From Sorghum bicolor (Eukaryota; Streptophyta; Magnoliopsida; Poales; Poaceae), in contig NC_012870.2 of assembly GCF_000003195.3 (NCBI RefSeq), positions 27,114,202 through 27,178,201 on the forward strand: a stretch of 64,000 nucleotides of DNA, read 5' to 3'. The first letter of the stretch is position 1. Each line of letters opens with the position of its first letter. The translations under genes and the position numbers were made by a program. The notes beneath the pieces are model-generated. The model was not told the origin of the DNA and did no database searches. It worked only from the letters and a program-made list of their open reading frames with translations. This document shows, piece after piece, positions 24,701 through 36,229 of this stretch.

Positions 24701-27700
24701 TTATGCAGTTATAGTTGTCTTTACATAGAATTTGTTCTTGGTTATTAAAGCTATTTTTGTACTAGTACTGATGGACCAATTTTTCCTTTTTTTAACAGTG
24801 GTGTGTTTATTAATGAAAAATACTTTTATCTTGGATTGCGTGGGCATGTTGAGGACCAGTTCAATCCCAAAAACAGATTTGTGGTATATACCGTTTTAGA
24901 CAATTTTAGTTGTATCTAAATTCATACATGTAGCTCTAAAACACTATTTCTTCCACAGGTGACCATTTTAACCATGTTTACTCTAATAACTCTATACTCA
25001 ACAATCATCCCCATTTCGCTTTATGTGTCCATTGAGGTATTTTGTTCAACTTGTTATTTATTTAGAATGACCTAACCTATGCTTGGACTATCAGAGCTTA
25101 TGTTTCCTTTGGCTGCCAGATGATCAAATTCATACAGTGCACACAATTCATTAATAACGATCTTCATATGTACCATGCTGAGAGTAACACCCCTGCTTTG
25201 GCACGGACTTCTAATCTTAATGAGGAGCTTGGACAGGTAATATCTTCCTTTTGCCCCTTATCCTGTTTTAAATTTAAATAAAACTCCTATTTGGTCACTC
25301 AATTAGGACTATGGGACTATCTGATCAAGCTACATGGTTGTGTTTGTATTGGCGTAGATTACATCTTTCTCGCATGATTCATTCGACAAGTTAGATAATT
25401 TGCACCATTTGTGGAGAAGGAAGGGGTTCGGGGGTGGGGGGAGGAGTGTTGTTGCCCACTGAGCATAAATATGGAGATGTCTTTTGGCTTCTTTCCGTCC
25501 ATATTTTTTTTTGAAACAATGGCAGGAGCTCTGCTGGTCCAATTAAGACGAAAGAATTTATGTACAAGAAAGGTTAGCTCAACGAGATGCCAAAAGGAGG
25601 CATCCGAGGGGCTAACCAACCCACGCGACGTGGTTGAGCACAAACACGACACACTGCGATGGGTCATTGTTGCCTAGCATGGAAACAAAGCTGCCAGCAG
25701 CTCTGAGCCTCTGACTTCCCATGGCAGGCCACCCACGAGCCACCAGTCGACGGGTCACCGCTGCAATGGCCATCGAGGAAGGGGGCAGGCGGAGGAGAAG
25801 AAGAAACCCTGTGCCCCTGTTGCCGTCCCTTGCCCCTGCACAGGCACTGACCGGCACCACCCGCACCGGCAGTATCCGGTTGGATCCACATGGGCGGCAG
25901 CGGTCCTAGCTGCGGGAGGGCCGGATCCAGTGGGAGGGGTGCTGGAGCCACTGCTAGAATTTCAGGCAGAGCGCCCCCTCCGGATCCCTCTGCTGTGCGC
26001 CATTCCTGCCGCCCCAGCTGCTGAGCGACGCGCCCCCTCCGGCAGCCTCTGTGCGCCACTCCCGCCGCGCCTAGCCGTGGTGCCATCCTGGCCGCCGAGT
26101 TCCGTCCCTGCAAGGAGGTGCTTGTGACCCTCCTGGACGAGAACCTTGCCGCTGCCGTCCTAGGGGGCTGCACGGGCCTCCCGTCCCGGCAGTTCCCTCC
26201 GGTGGCGGCGAGGGAAGGGAAGGTGGTGGTTGACGGCGGCGACGGCTAGGGTTTGCTTGCTGCCCGAGCCGCCTGTGTGGGTGGGCGATGCGGGGGCACT
26301 CTTTCTGTCTATATCATGGGGATATTCCATATAATCTGTACATTTTAACTGAATGCTTGGGATCTTGGTGTTAGATTTTGATGATTGTTGATATGAGATA
26401 TAAATATTTTGTACATTTCGCCTTACTTTAGTTCTAACTCATCATCAACATTATGGTTCAGGTTGAATATATATTTTCTGACAAAACTGGAACACTTACA
26501 AGAAACCTGATGGAATTCTTTAAATGCTCAATTGGTGGAGAAATGTATGGAACTGGCATCACAGAGATTGAGAAAGGAGGAGCAGAGCGGGCTGGAATTA
26601 AAATCGATGACGATGAGGTGCAATGTTTATTGTTGTTGAAGTCCATAAATCGTATCATCATGTCTGCAAATCTAACAATGTTTACATTTCTTTATTTACT
26701 TTCATAGGGTAAAAGGTCTGCCAATGCGGTCCATGAAAAAGGATTCAATTTTGATGATGCTAGAATCATGCGCGGTGCATGGAGAAATGAACCTAATCCT
26801 GAGGCTTGCAAGGTTGGTGTTTGGAGATTTTTTAAAATAAGTTTGGAGTCTTCTGCATGAAAAGTCATTATTCGTCTCTTGTTAACTCAGATATGATGAT
26901 ATAAAATTCTAGTTTGTTCTGAAAACCAACCTTTTGTTTTTCTGATGTTATTTTTAGGAATTCTTTAGATGCCTTGCAATCTGTCATACAGTTCTTCCAG
27001 AGGGTGAGGAGACTCCGGAAAAGATAAGTTACCAGGCTGCCTCACCTGATGAGGCTGCACTTGTGGCTGCTGCTAAGAATTTTGGCTTCTTCTTTTATAG
27101 GTAATTATATTCCTGCAAATAGTCTTAGATTCCTCAGACATTTCCATTCTTCTATGTAATATCCAAACAGTCAACATTTTCTGAAAAAACCCTTCACTGT
27201 CTTAAATGCACTACACATGAAAATACCCATGTTTTGCTCATACGGCTATCTAATTGGGAAAATTGGCTCCACATCAGCATCATTGTGAACAAAGCTTTAG
27301 TCCCAAACAAGTTGGTGTATGCGTACGCTAGTGTCATGTATATGAGCCTGTGGAGTGTGCTACCAAACTGGACAGGTGTAAGTGTAAGCCATTGCAGGGG
27401 TACGCAATAAGAGAAACTGAACAACCGCTGGTCAGGGGCATCAAAGAGCAGAATGGAAAGCTTCAGAGTCATCTTCGGTTCTCCTTTATGCTGCCTCTCA
27501 ACCCTAATTCTGATCTCTGATCTGATTCTACTGCCTGTTCTCACCTTCTCCGGTTCTCCTTTGTGCTGCCTCTCACCCCCAATTCTGATCTCTGATCTGA
27601 TTCTACTGCCTGTTCTCACCTTCTCTGGTTCTCCTTTATGCTGCCTCTCACCCCCAATTCTGATCTCTGATCTGATTCTACTTCCTGTTCTCTTTTTTCT

Positions 27701-30700
27701 CAAACAAGCAGGAGAGCTGCATATCTTTGTATTGAGAGGAAAGTCTCATGCATTTTTCGAGAAAAAAAATTAAGAGAGGAAAAAGAGGGGAAATAATCCC
27801 ATACAAGACAAGACAACCCTCTTAACCCAGCTAGGAGATAAGAGAAGGATGCAAACATTACACCTCAGAAACCACATGTGCCCTGAACCCGACCATATAA
27901 TCACTTCTGGAGCTTTCAGGCTCAAGCCAAACACCACAGTCTCATCTCTTCTTTGAAGGAGTGCTAGGCTGTCTGCAGGAAGGGAGAAGCTTCATCAGTT
28001 TCACAACTGTTCCTGTGGTTCGACAGTATCCCAGTGCCAAGTAGGATAGTACTGTTACATCCTTTTCTTTTGGCCTTCCCAATCTTTTTACTTGCTTTTA
28101 TCACTAGTCTGCAAAGCACTTGTCATGTCGATGAGGCACTGATGCACTATATGCTCCAGCCCACGAAGGCTGAACAGATTGAGTCAGAACTGACAAGCAA
28201 AGACAATTTGTGAGGATACGCTCCACTGTCTCCAATTATCAGGATGTGCAGTCCCCCTTTTTGCTAAATGACCAGTCATCAAACACTTGTTTCTAATAGC
28301 AAGCCATAGAAGACCTTGCATTCAGAAGGGTCCCATGATTGCCTTGCTGTAAAGTCAACCAGTAAGTGGAGGGAATTGCCTTGCTGTAAAGTCAACAAGG
28401 CTGCCATAATATCAGGTTTAGTTACTGAGCAGCAACCCTTGTAAAATCTGTCAGTATACCTGTCAGGCCCAGGAGCTTGATCAGATGGTAAACTGCATAT
28501 AGTCGCCCATACGGCCATACTTCATCTTCACTATAAGGCGCATCTAAAACTGACAGGTCCTATCTTTCTGGATGAAAATACTGAAGGTTCACAGTTGTAT
28601 TCCTAGGCAAGTGTACATGACGGCTAGAGATAAAACCCAACAATAGCCTCACGAACAAAAAAAAAAGTAATGATATAACAATGACATGTCGTAGTGATAT
28701 TAGAAATTTGGAGTAAGATACGTGTACCACTGCCCCATTGTGAACATTTCCCATAACTAGGTCTATTTATATCTTTCAGGTTTATGTTTCTACTGGAGTT
28801 GTTCCTTTATTTCTGAAGTTGCAAAAAGAATAACCAATTTTCAGATATTAGTGAATGGTATTGTTTTGAGGGTCACATTGTGCTTGTTTTGTAGGCGTAC
28901 ACCCACAACAGTTATGGTTCGTGAGTCACATGTTGAAAGGATGGGGAGTATACAAGATGTTCCATATGAAATTCTGAATGTTCTGGAATTCAACAGGTGA
29001 GTTCATTTGTTGTCTCTGTAGTGTAAATTCAATGAGATGAAATTATTGTTTTGTTGTTTATGTTTTATTATTGTACTAACAGTACGAGAAAGCGACAATC
29101 GGTGGTTTGTCGTTTCCCAAATGGAAGATTAGTTCTCTATTGCAAGGTAATACAAGGAAGACGACCTTGGTTTGACTTCTGTTATGTTCATCGCACTAGC
29201 TGACATAATCTTTGTGTAAATAGGGTGCTGATAATGTCGTATATGAACGATTGGCTGATGGAAATCATGATATGAAAAAGATCAGCAGAGAGCATCTAGA
29301 GCAATTTGGTTCTGCTGGCTTGCGTACACTTTGTCTTGCCTATCGGGATCTTAGCAGGGAGCAATACGAAAGCTGGAACGAGAAGTTTGTACAAGCAAAG
29401 TCATCTTTACGAGATCGTGATAAGAAGCTCGATGAGGTTAATGGGTTACCATCTTTTGGTTATTGCTATGACGATTGGCATGAATTCTGACAATGTATTT
29501 GCTTGAACGTGGTCCTTTCTGTTAGAACTTATGCTACTGGATCTATAATTTGTTTTGTACCACGTCTTCACTTGCTTGGATGGTTTCTTATTTAAGCAGG
29601 TGCACCTCATGCATTGTTAGAAGGAAGCATGACTCAGTAGCATGAAACATTTCTAGCTCTAGACATTGTTATTAATTTTTTCCCTGAAAAGTTTATTTGT
29701 GATATTCATTAGCGCTTTGCTATTGTGCACTCTGTAACATATTAGAGTTTTCTTACTTTGTATATTAGTGAGATTTATCTGGGCATTCCTTTTATAACAA
29801 AGCTACATGGGACGTGCTGCCTGTGAAAGCAGCCATGTGCAATTATTGCAGTTTTGTCTAGTTTGTTGTCATTTGCTGCAATACGAATGCTAAGTGGTTT
29901 GAACATCCTGTAATGGTGACCTCAGTTAGATATTAAAGAATATTTTAAAATAAACCACAGTAGTTATATCAAAATCATTTTGGTGAACACGTTACTGTTA
30001 TGGGAGTGATGATATCTGAGTGTTAATCTGTTCATTTCCTATTTTAGAATATACCTTTTTCATTGGTTTATATGTGAATTTTATCATGCAAATCACTGAC
30101 TATCTGCATTCTATAAAGAATATGTGATCCTTCAAGTTGAAGCTAAATTATTCTGCTATTGCTGGCAACATTGTGATTGGATTTTCCTTCTTTACCCTGT
30201 AGGTGGCTGAATTGATTGAAAAAGACCTTGTATTAGTTGGGTGCACAGCTATAGAGGACAAACTGCAAGAAGGGGTGCCAACCTGCATTGAAACTCTCTC
30301 TGCAGCTGGCATAAAAATTTGGGTGTTAACTGGAGATAAGATGGAAACAGCGATTAACATTGCATATGGTGAAGCTTCCATCTATTCTTGATTAGTTTTT
30401 GGCTTGCTCTTCTCCTTAAACTATTCTTTCTGTCAGTTTTGGATTCTGGGTGTTCTTTTCCTGATCTCTCTTTCATCTAACATATACAGCATGCAGCTTG
30501 GTAAACAATGACACAAAACAGTTCATCATTAGTTCAGAGACAGACGCTATTAGGGAGGCTGAAGACCGGGTAAGCTGCACATACTGCACTTTGGACAACA
30601 TATATAATGCTTTTAGCTGGTTTATTTCTTTTGCTAAAGGTTTCTCCTGTAAAATTCAAAAAATTAAATAATGGGATAAATTAACTGCAAAAAGTTCTTT

Positions 30701-33700
30701 TGGTACCTGACTACTTGTGCTGCTGTGGTATTATGCATTTATGGGTGTCTGTTCACATGGCATATTAACCATGATTTTGACTCGTGTTTCTGGAAATTTT
30801 AATTTTAAGGCCTCCCAGTAATGCTCTTTTTTTGTGGAATACATATAAGAAAGTAGTCTTCTTTATTTAGTTGTTATGGACAGTGTTGTTTATTGCTTTA
30901 GTGCTTTGGCCTCTCTATTTCTTTGACGTTGTTTTCTTTTACATATCTTATTATACTTATTTTCTTACATAATCAGTTGTATGATTGTTTCCTGTTAGTA
31001 TGATCAACTTGTGACCAGTAGTTTGTACTTTTGGGGGATATTATGAGTTTGTACTTATATTTTTCTGCTACCATTGGGTTTTTTTATATGGTGGCATGCA
31101 TTATATTTTCATAGTTATGTGTGGACTGTTCTTCCTTAGTGCTTGGGTTGATTTCTCCCAAGTTTTTGTTGGTGCTCTTTGTCTCTCTGCCTGTACTAGA
31201 CTAGTTTATTTGGCCTTGGGTCTCAGTCACAGGTCATGTTAGTTGTGGAAGGCTAGTTGCTCTGGTCTAGTGTTCCCTTGGGGAGGGGGATTCTTCTCCC
31301 TCCTTTGTACTTTTTTTTTGTTCTCAATGAAATGATGCACAACTCTTGTGTGTTCGAGAAAGAGAAAAGAAGCGCCTCATTATATTTTCATAGTTGTCCT
31401 TAATGCTTAAGCCTCACTATATTGTTGATGGTTATCTTGGATGTATCTCGTGCCTACACATGCCATACATAACCTGTCCTTTCAGGGTGACCCTGTGGAA
31501 ATTGCACGTGTTATTAAAGATTCAGTAAAACAGAGTCTGAAAAGCTTTCATGAGGAAGCCCAACATTCTTTAACTAGCACCCCTGAAAGGAAGTTGGCTC
31601 TCATTATTGATGGTAGATGCCTGATGTATGCACTGGACCCAACTCTTCGTGTTGATCTTCTTGGATTGAGTCTAAGTTGCCACTCAGTTGTATGCTGCCG
31701 AGTTTCTCCGCTGCAGAAGGCACAGGTAAATAACATTTCTTGAAGTACGACTTTCCTCTTACTGAAGAATTAACATTTAACAATATGGCATTTTGTTGGG
31801 AACAAACCCACACACAGAGGCCATAAACGGAATATTTTTTTTACTAGACTAGATATATTACTAATCAATATACATTATACAATGGATGCTTTAACTACTT
31901 TGGTTGGTTTTTACTCTTTAGCATCCTGTTTACACTCATGTACTTCTGAGTTCTGAGTTGCATTTTCTGATGTGTGATCGTTCTGTTATCAGCTGTCATT
32001 AGGGTCTTTAGTTTGAGGTATCAGCTAATCTTGTATAGGGTGGTGCACCATGGTTCTGTTGTGATACCAGTTCTCATGTGCACCATGGATATGTACATAC
32101 TTGGGATGAGGTGTTGATTGGTTAGGCCATTCCATTCCTCAAACCAAACCAGTAGGAAGAGAGGACTGGTGGGTCCATTCTCAAAGCAAACATGGCAGTA
32201 GTCTCTGATTGATTGTATGGTTTCTCTAGCATGTTAGAGTTACGTGAAAATTTAAAAATACTGACATTTAATGTGTATAATATGTAGGTTACAAGCTTAG
32301 TTAGGAAGGGTGCTCAGAAAATAACTCTCAGCATTGGCGACGGTGCTAATGATGTGAGTATGATTCAAGCTGCTCATGTTGGGATTGGCATCAGTGGCCA
32401 AGAAGGAATGCAAGCTGTTATGGCTAGTGACTTTGCCATTGCACAGTTTCGTTTTCTTACTGATTTGCTTCTTGTACATGGACGGTGGTCTTACTTGAGA
32501 CTCTGTAAGGTATGGCTATAATTGCTCACCTTTAACTCTGCATATATTTCAATGTACTGAGTATGAGATGTTCTGTTGCAGGTTATCACATACTTCTTCT
32601 ACAAGAATCTGACATTTACACTAACTCAGTTCTGGTTCACTTTCCAAACTGGCTTTTCTGGTCAGCGGTTTTATGATGACTGGTTTCAGTCTCTATATAA
32701 TGTTATTTTCACGGCACTACCTGTAATTATAGTTGGATTGTTTGATAAGGTATGATTATACTTACTTGTTTATGGAGTTATGTCTCCTGCATTGCACTAA
32801 ACTGACTCCTTTCAGGATGTTAGTGCGTCACTGTCAAAAAAATACCCACAGCTTTACAAGGAGGGAATCAGGAATTCATTCTTCACGTGGAGAGTGATTG
32901 CTGTGTGGGGCTTCTTTGCCTTCTATCAGTCAATAGTGTTCTTCTACTTCACTGCAGCTGCAAGTCGGCATGGTCACGGTTCATCTGGCAAGATTCTTGG
33001 CCTATGGGATGTTAGCACTATGGCCTTTACTTGTGTCGTGGTGACTGTGAATCTCCGCCTTCTCATGGCATGCAACTCTATAACAAGGTGGCATTACATA
33101 AGTGTGGCGGGCAGTATAGTGGCCTGGTTTATGTTTATTTTCATATACTCTGCAATAATGACGTCATTTGACAGACAGGTAAACTTGTTTACTGATCTGA
33201 TCTGAATAATCTATTGTTCCTGTGGTGGCTTTCTTGCTTCCTCACACGATTTATTGCTTTTGCAGGAAAATGTGTATTTTGTGATTTATGTTCTAATGAG
33301 CACCTTTTTCTTCTATCTGACAATCTTGCTTGTTCCGATCATCGCCCTGTTTGGTGATTTCCTATATTTATCGTAAGATACCTGATTCCTTTGAAATTAT
33401 GACAAGTTCAGCTTTTTACTTGACCATGTCAACCATCTCTGATCCTGTTTTGTTGTCTCAGGATTCAAAGGTGGCTATTCCCTTACGACTACCAAATAAT
33501 CCAGGAGCAGCACAAGGATGAGCCCCACGAGTACAGCAGGGTGCAGCTACCAGAGACCAGCCACCTAAGCCCAGAGGAAGCGAGAAGCTACATGATCTCG
33601 ATGCTCCCTCGGGAGTCATCAAAGCACACTGGCTTTGCCTTTGACTCCCCAGGATACGAGTCGTTCTTCGCCTCGCAGCAAGGCGTCGGCGTGCCACACA

Positions 33701-33759
33701 AGCCGTGGGATGTAGCCCGGAGAGCGAGCATGAAGCAACAACGAGCAGGAAAATCCTAA
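18762..33759 (+). CDS. ALA3: P4-type ATPase phospholipid flippase, ALA3-like
   Basis: Twenty-seven coding exons give 1243 aa: 18762-18995, 19942-20007, 20724-20785, 20885-20966, 21055-21165, 21309-21386, 21501-21597, 21720-21826, 23526-23591, 23691-23812, 24799-24883, 24959-25036, 25120-25236, 26462-26617, 26708-26812, 26958-27100, 28895-28996, 29083-29146, 29224-29436, 30203-30368, 30490-30569, 31486-31725, 32288-32509, 32582-32749, 32816-33178, 33266-33372, 33462-33759. All are GT-AG and in frame. P-type landmarks: LDGET (residues 215-219), PISL in membrane helix 4, DKTGTLT with phospho-Asp D442, the KGA nucleotide-binding motif, and GDGANDV from 875. The C-terminus matches ALA3 ([18 protein letters not shown]). 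ALA3 with an ALIS beta subunit moves phospholipids between leaflets at the Golgi/trans-Golgi. The N-terminus is about 30 aa longer than Arabidopsis ALA3 and glycine-rich. Confidence 0.96.
19654..19757. mobile_element. Stowaway MITE in ALA3 intron 1
   Basis: The ends CTCCCTCCATTCCAAA and TTTGGAATGGAGGGAA form near-perfect inverted repeats flanked by TA on both sides. The whole 104-bp element can fold into a hairpin (ATAAGACATTTTG pairs with CAAAATGTCTTAT). Confidence 0.85.
22067..22915. mobile_element. GC-rich hAT-like nonautonomous element in ALA3 intron 8 (tentative)
   Basis: An island of GC-rich sequence with many GCATGGCA / TGCCATGC and GTGCCGTGCC units interrupts an AT-rich intron. Possible termini are CAGGGGCATGGCAC at about 22069 and GTTCCCTG at about 22902. 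CAGGG..CCCTG ends suit hAT elements. I could not find a convincing 8-bp target duplication, so boundaries and class are uncertain. Confidence 0.4.
24295..24457. repeat. 87-bp tandem repeat in ALA3 intron 10
   Basis: Two copies at 24295 and 24382 share GTTCAAACCTTTGTTGCAG, TTGCCCCCAAAGAGCTG and CACCTTGGGCCAGCTCTGCT. The repeat sits in a GC-richer block (about 24.10-24.62 kb) unlike the rest of the intron, probably an inserted element of unknown class. Confidence 0.85.
25500..26300 (-). mobile_element. Inserted block in ALA3 intron 13, probably LINE-derived at one end
   Basis: Read on the minus strand, the left part resembles the 3' end of a grass LINE (a CTCCTGCCATTG..TTTC motif followed by a run of A). 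The rest (25.62-26.28 kb) is strongly GC-rich and open in several frames, but no protein was recognised. It could be the LINE body or a captured gene fragment. Confidence 0.35.
27477..27701. repeat. Three tandem copies of a 75-bp unit in ALA3 intron 16
   Basis: The unit starts GGTTCTCCTTTATGCTGCC at 27477, 27552 and 27627. All three contain CTGATCTCTGATCTGATTCT. Copies are nearly identical, so recent. They abut the 3' end of the antisense LINE remnant and may be its 3' UTR repeat. Confidence 0.9.
27690..28520 (-). mobile_element. LINE retrotransposon remnant, antisense in ALA3 intron 16
   Basis: The minus-strand ORF 28518-28279 carries the LINE reverse-transcriptase signature ([16 protein letters not shown], then a DIMAAL motif). 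Further along the same strand, a typical LINE 3' end appears (GCAGCTCTCCTGCTTGTTTGAG). The element is 5'-truncated and decayed, with no complete ORF. Confidence 0.7.
31140..31375 (+). mobile_element. LINE 3' end fragment in ALA3 intron 21
   Basis: This plus-strand piece ends with TGTACTTTTTTTTTGTTCTC, ATGAAATGATGCACAACTC and GTGTGTTCGAGAAA, a pattern typical of grass LINE 3' termini. No coding part remains. Confidence 0.55.
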
Positions 33760-34000
33760 TCGCTCGAAAACCCCTCCCCTGTGTAAAGTTTTGTATATCT
33801 GGTTTCTTGATCGCAGTCGCAGACCACAGGAGTTTGTAAAGGTAGGCCCTGTAGCCCTTTTTCGTGTTTGTCAGTGGTTCACCCATATGTTGTTTTGGGA
33901 TGAAAAGTAGGCATCGGTCCATTTTGGCTGTTAAAGAATCGTGTAGGAATACTTGGTAGATACGTATAAACCAAGGTGGTATTGGAAAGGCAGTTAGGAA
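33760..34000 (+). other. 3' UTR region of the ALA3-like gene
   Basis: T-rich sequence after the stop codon includes TTTGTATATCTG and TTTGTAAAGG. No strict AATAAA was seen. The end of the transcript is not determined. Confidence 0.4.
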
Positions 34001-34286
34001 AGTTATTTCTGGCGTTCATTGCGTGGTGCATACAGCTTTTCAACTTTTAGAGTTGATTGGGTGGCGCATGCAACTTAAAACCTGTTATTATTGGAGGCCT
34101 GTGCATTGATCATAGCCCATCTTATTCTAATATATATAAGAACTTCACATCCTGCTCCTATACCTTGTGTAGAGCAGCTTTTGACCTTTTGTTCGGTTGG
34201 TGGCGGGGTATGGCAACTATCCTCCCTGAGTATTTCGGAGATTGCCTTGTGTATACGATGCACTATCTTACTGGACTCTTGGTTTG

Positions 34287-34520
34287 GGCCTTGTTTAGTT
34301 CCTTTTTTTTTAATTTTGACATTATAGCACTTTTGTTTTTATTTGATAAATATTGACTAATTAGGCTTAAAAGATTTATCTCGTGATTTACAGATAAACT
34401 GTGCAATTAGTTTTTATTTTTATCTATATTTAATGTTCCATGTATGTGCTGTAACTTGTAAGATTCAATGTGACCGAAATCTTGAAAAGATTTTGGTTTT
34501 GGGGTGAACTAAACAAGGCC
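34287..34520. mobile_element. Tourist-like MITE (GGCCTTGTTTAG family)
   Basis: The ends GGCCTTGTTTAGTTCC and GAACTAAACAAGGCC are flanked by TTG on each side. It lies between the convergent ALA3 and BAHD genes, about 160 bases past the BAHD stop. Confidence 0.8.
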
Positions 34521-34678
34521 TTGGTGAAAGTGTGCAACGAAATCTACAAGTCTAGTACATGTACCATGTACTGTATGCCGTAGAATTAGAACAGAATGCA
34601 TGTTGCCACGCCCAGAGAGACCTTCAATTCCCATACAACCCTGCAGCGGCACTAATAATAACGACTGAAAAGCTTCAA

Positions 34679-36094
34679 TTATTTCCTCGCTGGTTGCACG
34701 TCCGGCGACACGGCAGCCCAGAACTCGGCGTCCTGCTCCAGCGCTGCCATGTGCTCCGGCGTCAGCACCACCTCCGCGTCGATGCTGCCTCCGCCCTCCC
34801 GCCCCGGGAACAAGGACACCTTGCCGTCGTACTTGTTGGCCTTGCCGCCCCGCACCGCCAGCACCTTCCCCCACCCGAAGTCGCAGCCGTACATGTCGAA
34901 CCGGGGCGAGCTGCTAATAAACATTGCGTTCGGGTCGAACAGCCTGAACGCCGACAGCCCCGGCTTCGCCGTCCACGCTGCCGCAAGCGCTCGGATGCCC
35001 GCGTCCGTGTGCGCCGCCACCGCGCGGCCCACGGCGGCCGCCGCCCACCCGTGCCCTCGCGCCAGCAGCTCCGACGCGCGCACCGCCTGCGTCGAGACGG
35101 CGTTGATGGCGTTCCCGAAGTACTCCGCCGGGAGCGGAGGCCGGAGCCGCGCACGGTTGTTGGCGGACGCGCGGAACACCACCTCCTGGTCCGGCGCCGT
35201 GCGCCGCGCGCGGACGAAGCACCTCCATAGCAGCGAGCTCAGCGCCTGGAAACTTGTCACGGCGGCCGCCCCGGCCGTGTCCCCGGCTGCCAGGAGCTCC
35301 TGCCGCGCACGCTCCTTGAGCGCCGCCAGGGACTCCGCCGAGAAGTGCAGCATCCGGTCCCTCTGCGGCGGCGGCGGCAGCGTCGGCCTCGCGATGAGCC
35401 CCTCCAGGTCGGCGTAAGGGAGCACGACCGGCGCCGCCGCCCTGCCACTACCGTCGGGCGACCAGCGCTCGAAAAGGGGCGGCGTGCGCGGCGACGCGAG
35501 CACGCCGGGGGATAGCCTGGCCCGCGCGATGTCCGCCCACGCGTTGATGAAGTTCCAGAAGGCCGTGCCATCGGAGAGCGCGTGGTTGTACACGAACCCG
35601 ACGAAGACACCGTCGGCGAGCTCGGTGACCTGGACGACGAAGAGCGGGCGCTCGTGGCCGTCGTAGTTGATGGCCTCGTTGAGCGGGAAGAAGGATCGGA
35701 CCACGCTCGGGACATCGGCGTCGGGAGGGACGACGTCGGCGACCGCGACGCCGTCCGCGACGGCCTCGAGGACCTCGACGCCCTGCCCGGCGCAGTCGAC
35801 GGACACGGAGCAGCCGACGACGTGGTCCTCGTCGTCGTCATGGTGCTGGTCGATGGCGAGGCGGCCGGCGACGGGGTAGTAGGTGGCGATCGCATCGGCG
35901 AGGGCGGCCTGGAGGTGGTCGACGAGGTGGGTGAAGGTGGAGAAGCAGGGCGGCGGCGCGAAGAGCAGGCCCTTCTGGATGTAGTCGGCGGAGAGCAAGG
36001 AGAGGTCCCAGGTGGTGAGCGGGATGCGCTCGCGAGGCCGAGGCGGCGGCTTCACGGTGCGCCTCGACACCACTTGCACCGGTGACTGCTGCAT
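34679..36094 (-). CDS. BAHD-family acyltransferase
   Basis: A single-exon ORF of 471 aa, complete from ATG at 36094 to TAA at 34681-34679. BAHD enzymes transfer acyl groups from CoA thioesters to hydroxyl or amine groups of specialised metabolites or wall components. The catalytic HXXXD motif is present as HALSDG (H171, D175). The structural DFGWG motif is at residues 405-409. The N-terminal region (TTWDLSLLSADYIQKGLLF) and YNHALSDGTAFWNFINAWAD place it with plant proteins annotated as uncharacterised acetyltransferase At3g50280-like. Substrate cannot be read from sequence. The coding region is very GC-rich, giving long antisense open frames that are not genes. It is convergent with the ALA3-like gene. 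Length is normal for the family (about 450 aa). Confidence 0.95.
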   Translation of the reverse strand: MQQSPVQVVSRRTVKPPPRPRERIPLTTWDLSLLSADYIQKGLLFAPPPCFSTFTHLVDHLQAALADAIATYYPVAGRLAIDQHHDDDEDHVVGCSVSVDCAGQGVEVLEAVADGVAVADVVPPDADVPSVVRSFFPLNEAINYDGHERPLFVVQVTELADGVFVGFVYNHALSDGTAFWNFINAWADIARARLSPGVLASPRTPPLFERWSPDGSGRAAAPVVLPYADLEGLIARPTLPPPPQRDRMLHFSAESLAALKERARQELLAAGDTAGAAAVTSFQALSSLLWRCFVRARRTAPDQEVVFRASANNRARLRPPLPAEYFGNAINAVSTQAVRASELLARGHGWAAAAVGRAVAAHTDAGIRALAAAWTAKPGLSAFRLFDPNAMFISSSPRFDMYGCDFGWGKVLAVRGGKANKYDGKVSLFPGREGGGSIDAEVVLTPEHMAALEQDAEFWAAVSPDVQPARK

Positions 36095-36229
36095 CCTCCT
36101 CGATCTCTATTGGAACGCAGTTGCGCACGATAAAGTTCACTCGAGGGAGCTGCTTGCTGATTCTTTTTCTTCGGGGATGCAACAAATAACAACACCCATG
36201 GAGATATATATGTCAGCCTGGCGGCTCTG

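Noticed and set aside
27194..27703. A repeat protein with three [18 protein letters not shown] units
   Set aside because: It is the translation of the 75-bp tandem repeat within an ALA3 intron; no promoter or homology.
34762..36185. Long open frames on both strands over the BAHD gene
   Set aside because: They are shadows of a GC-rich coding sequence; only the minus-strand 471-aa frame has HXXXD and DFGWG.
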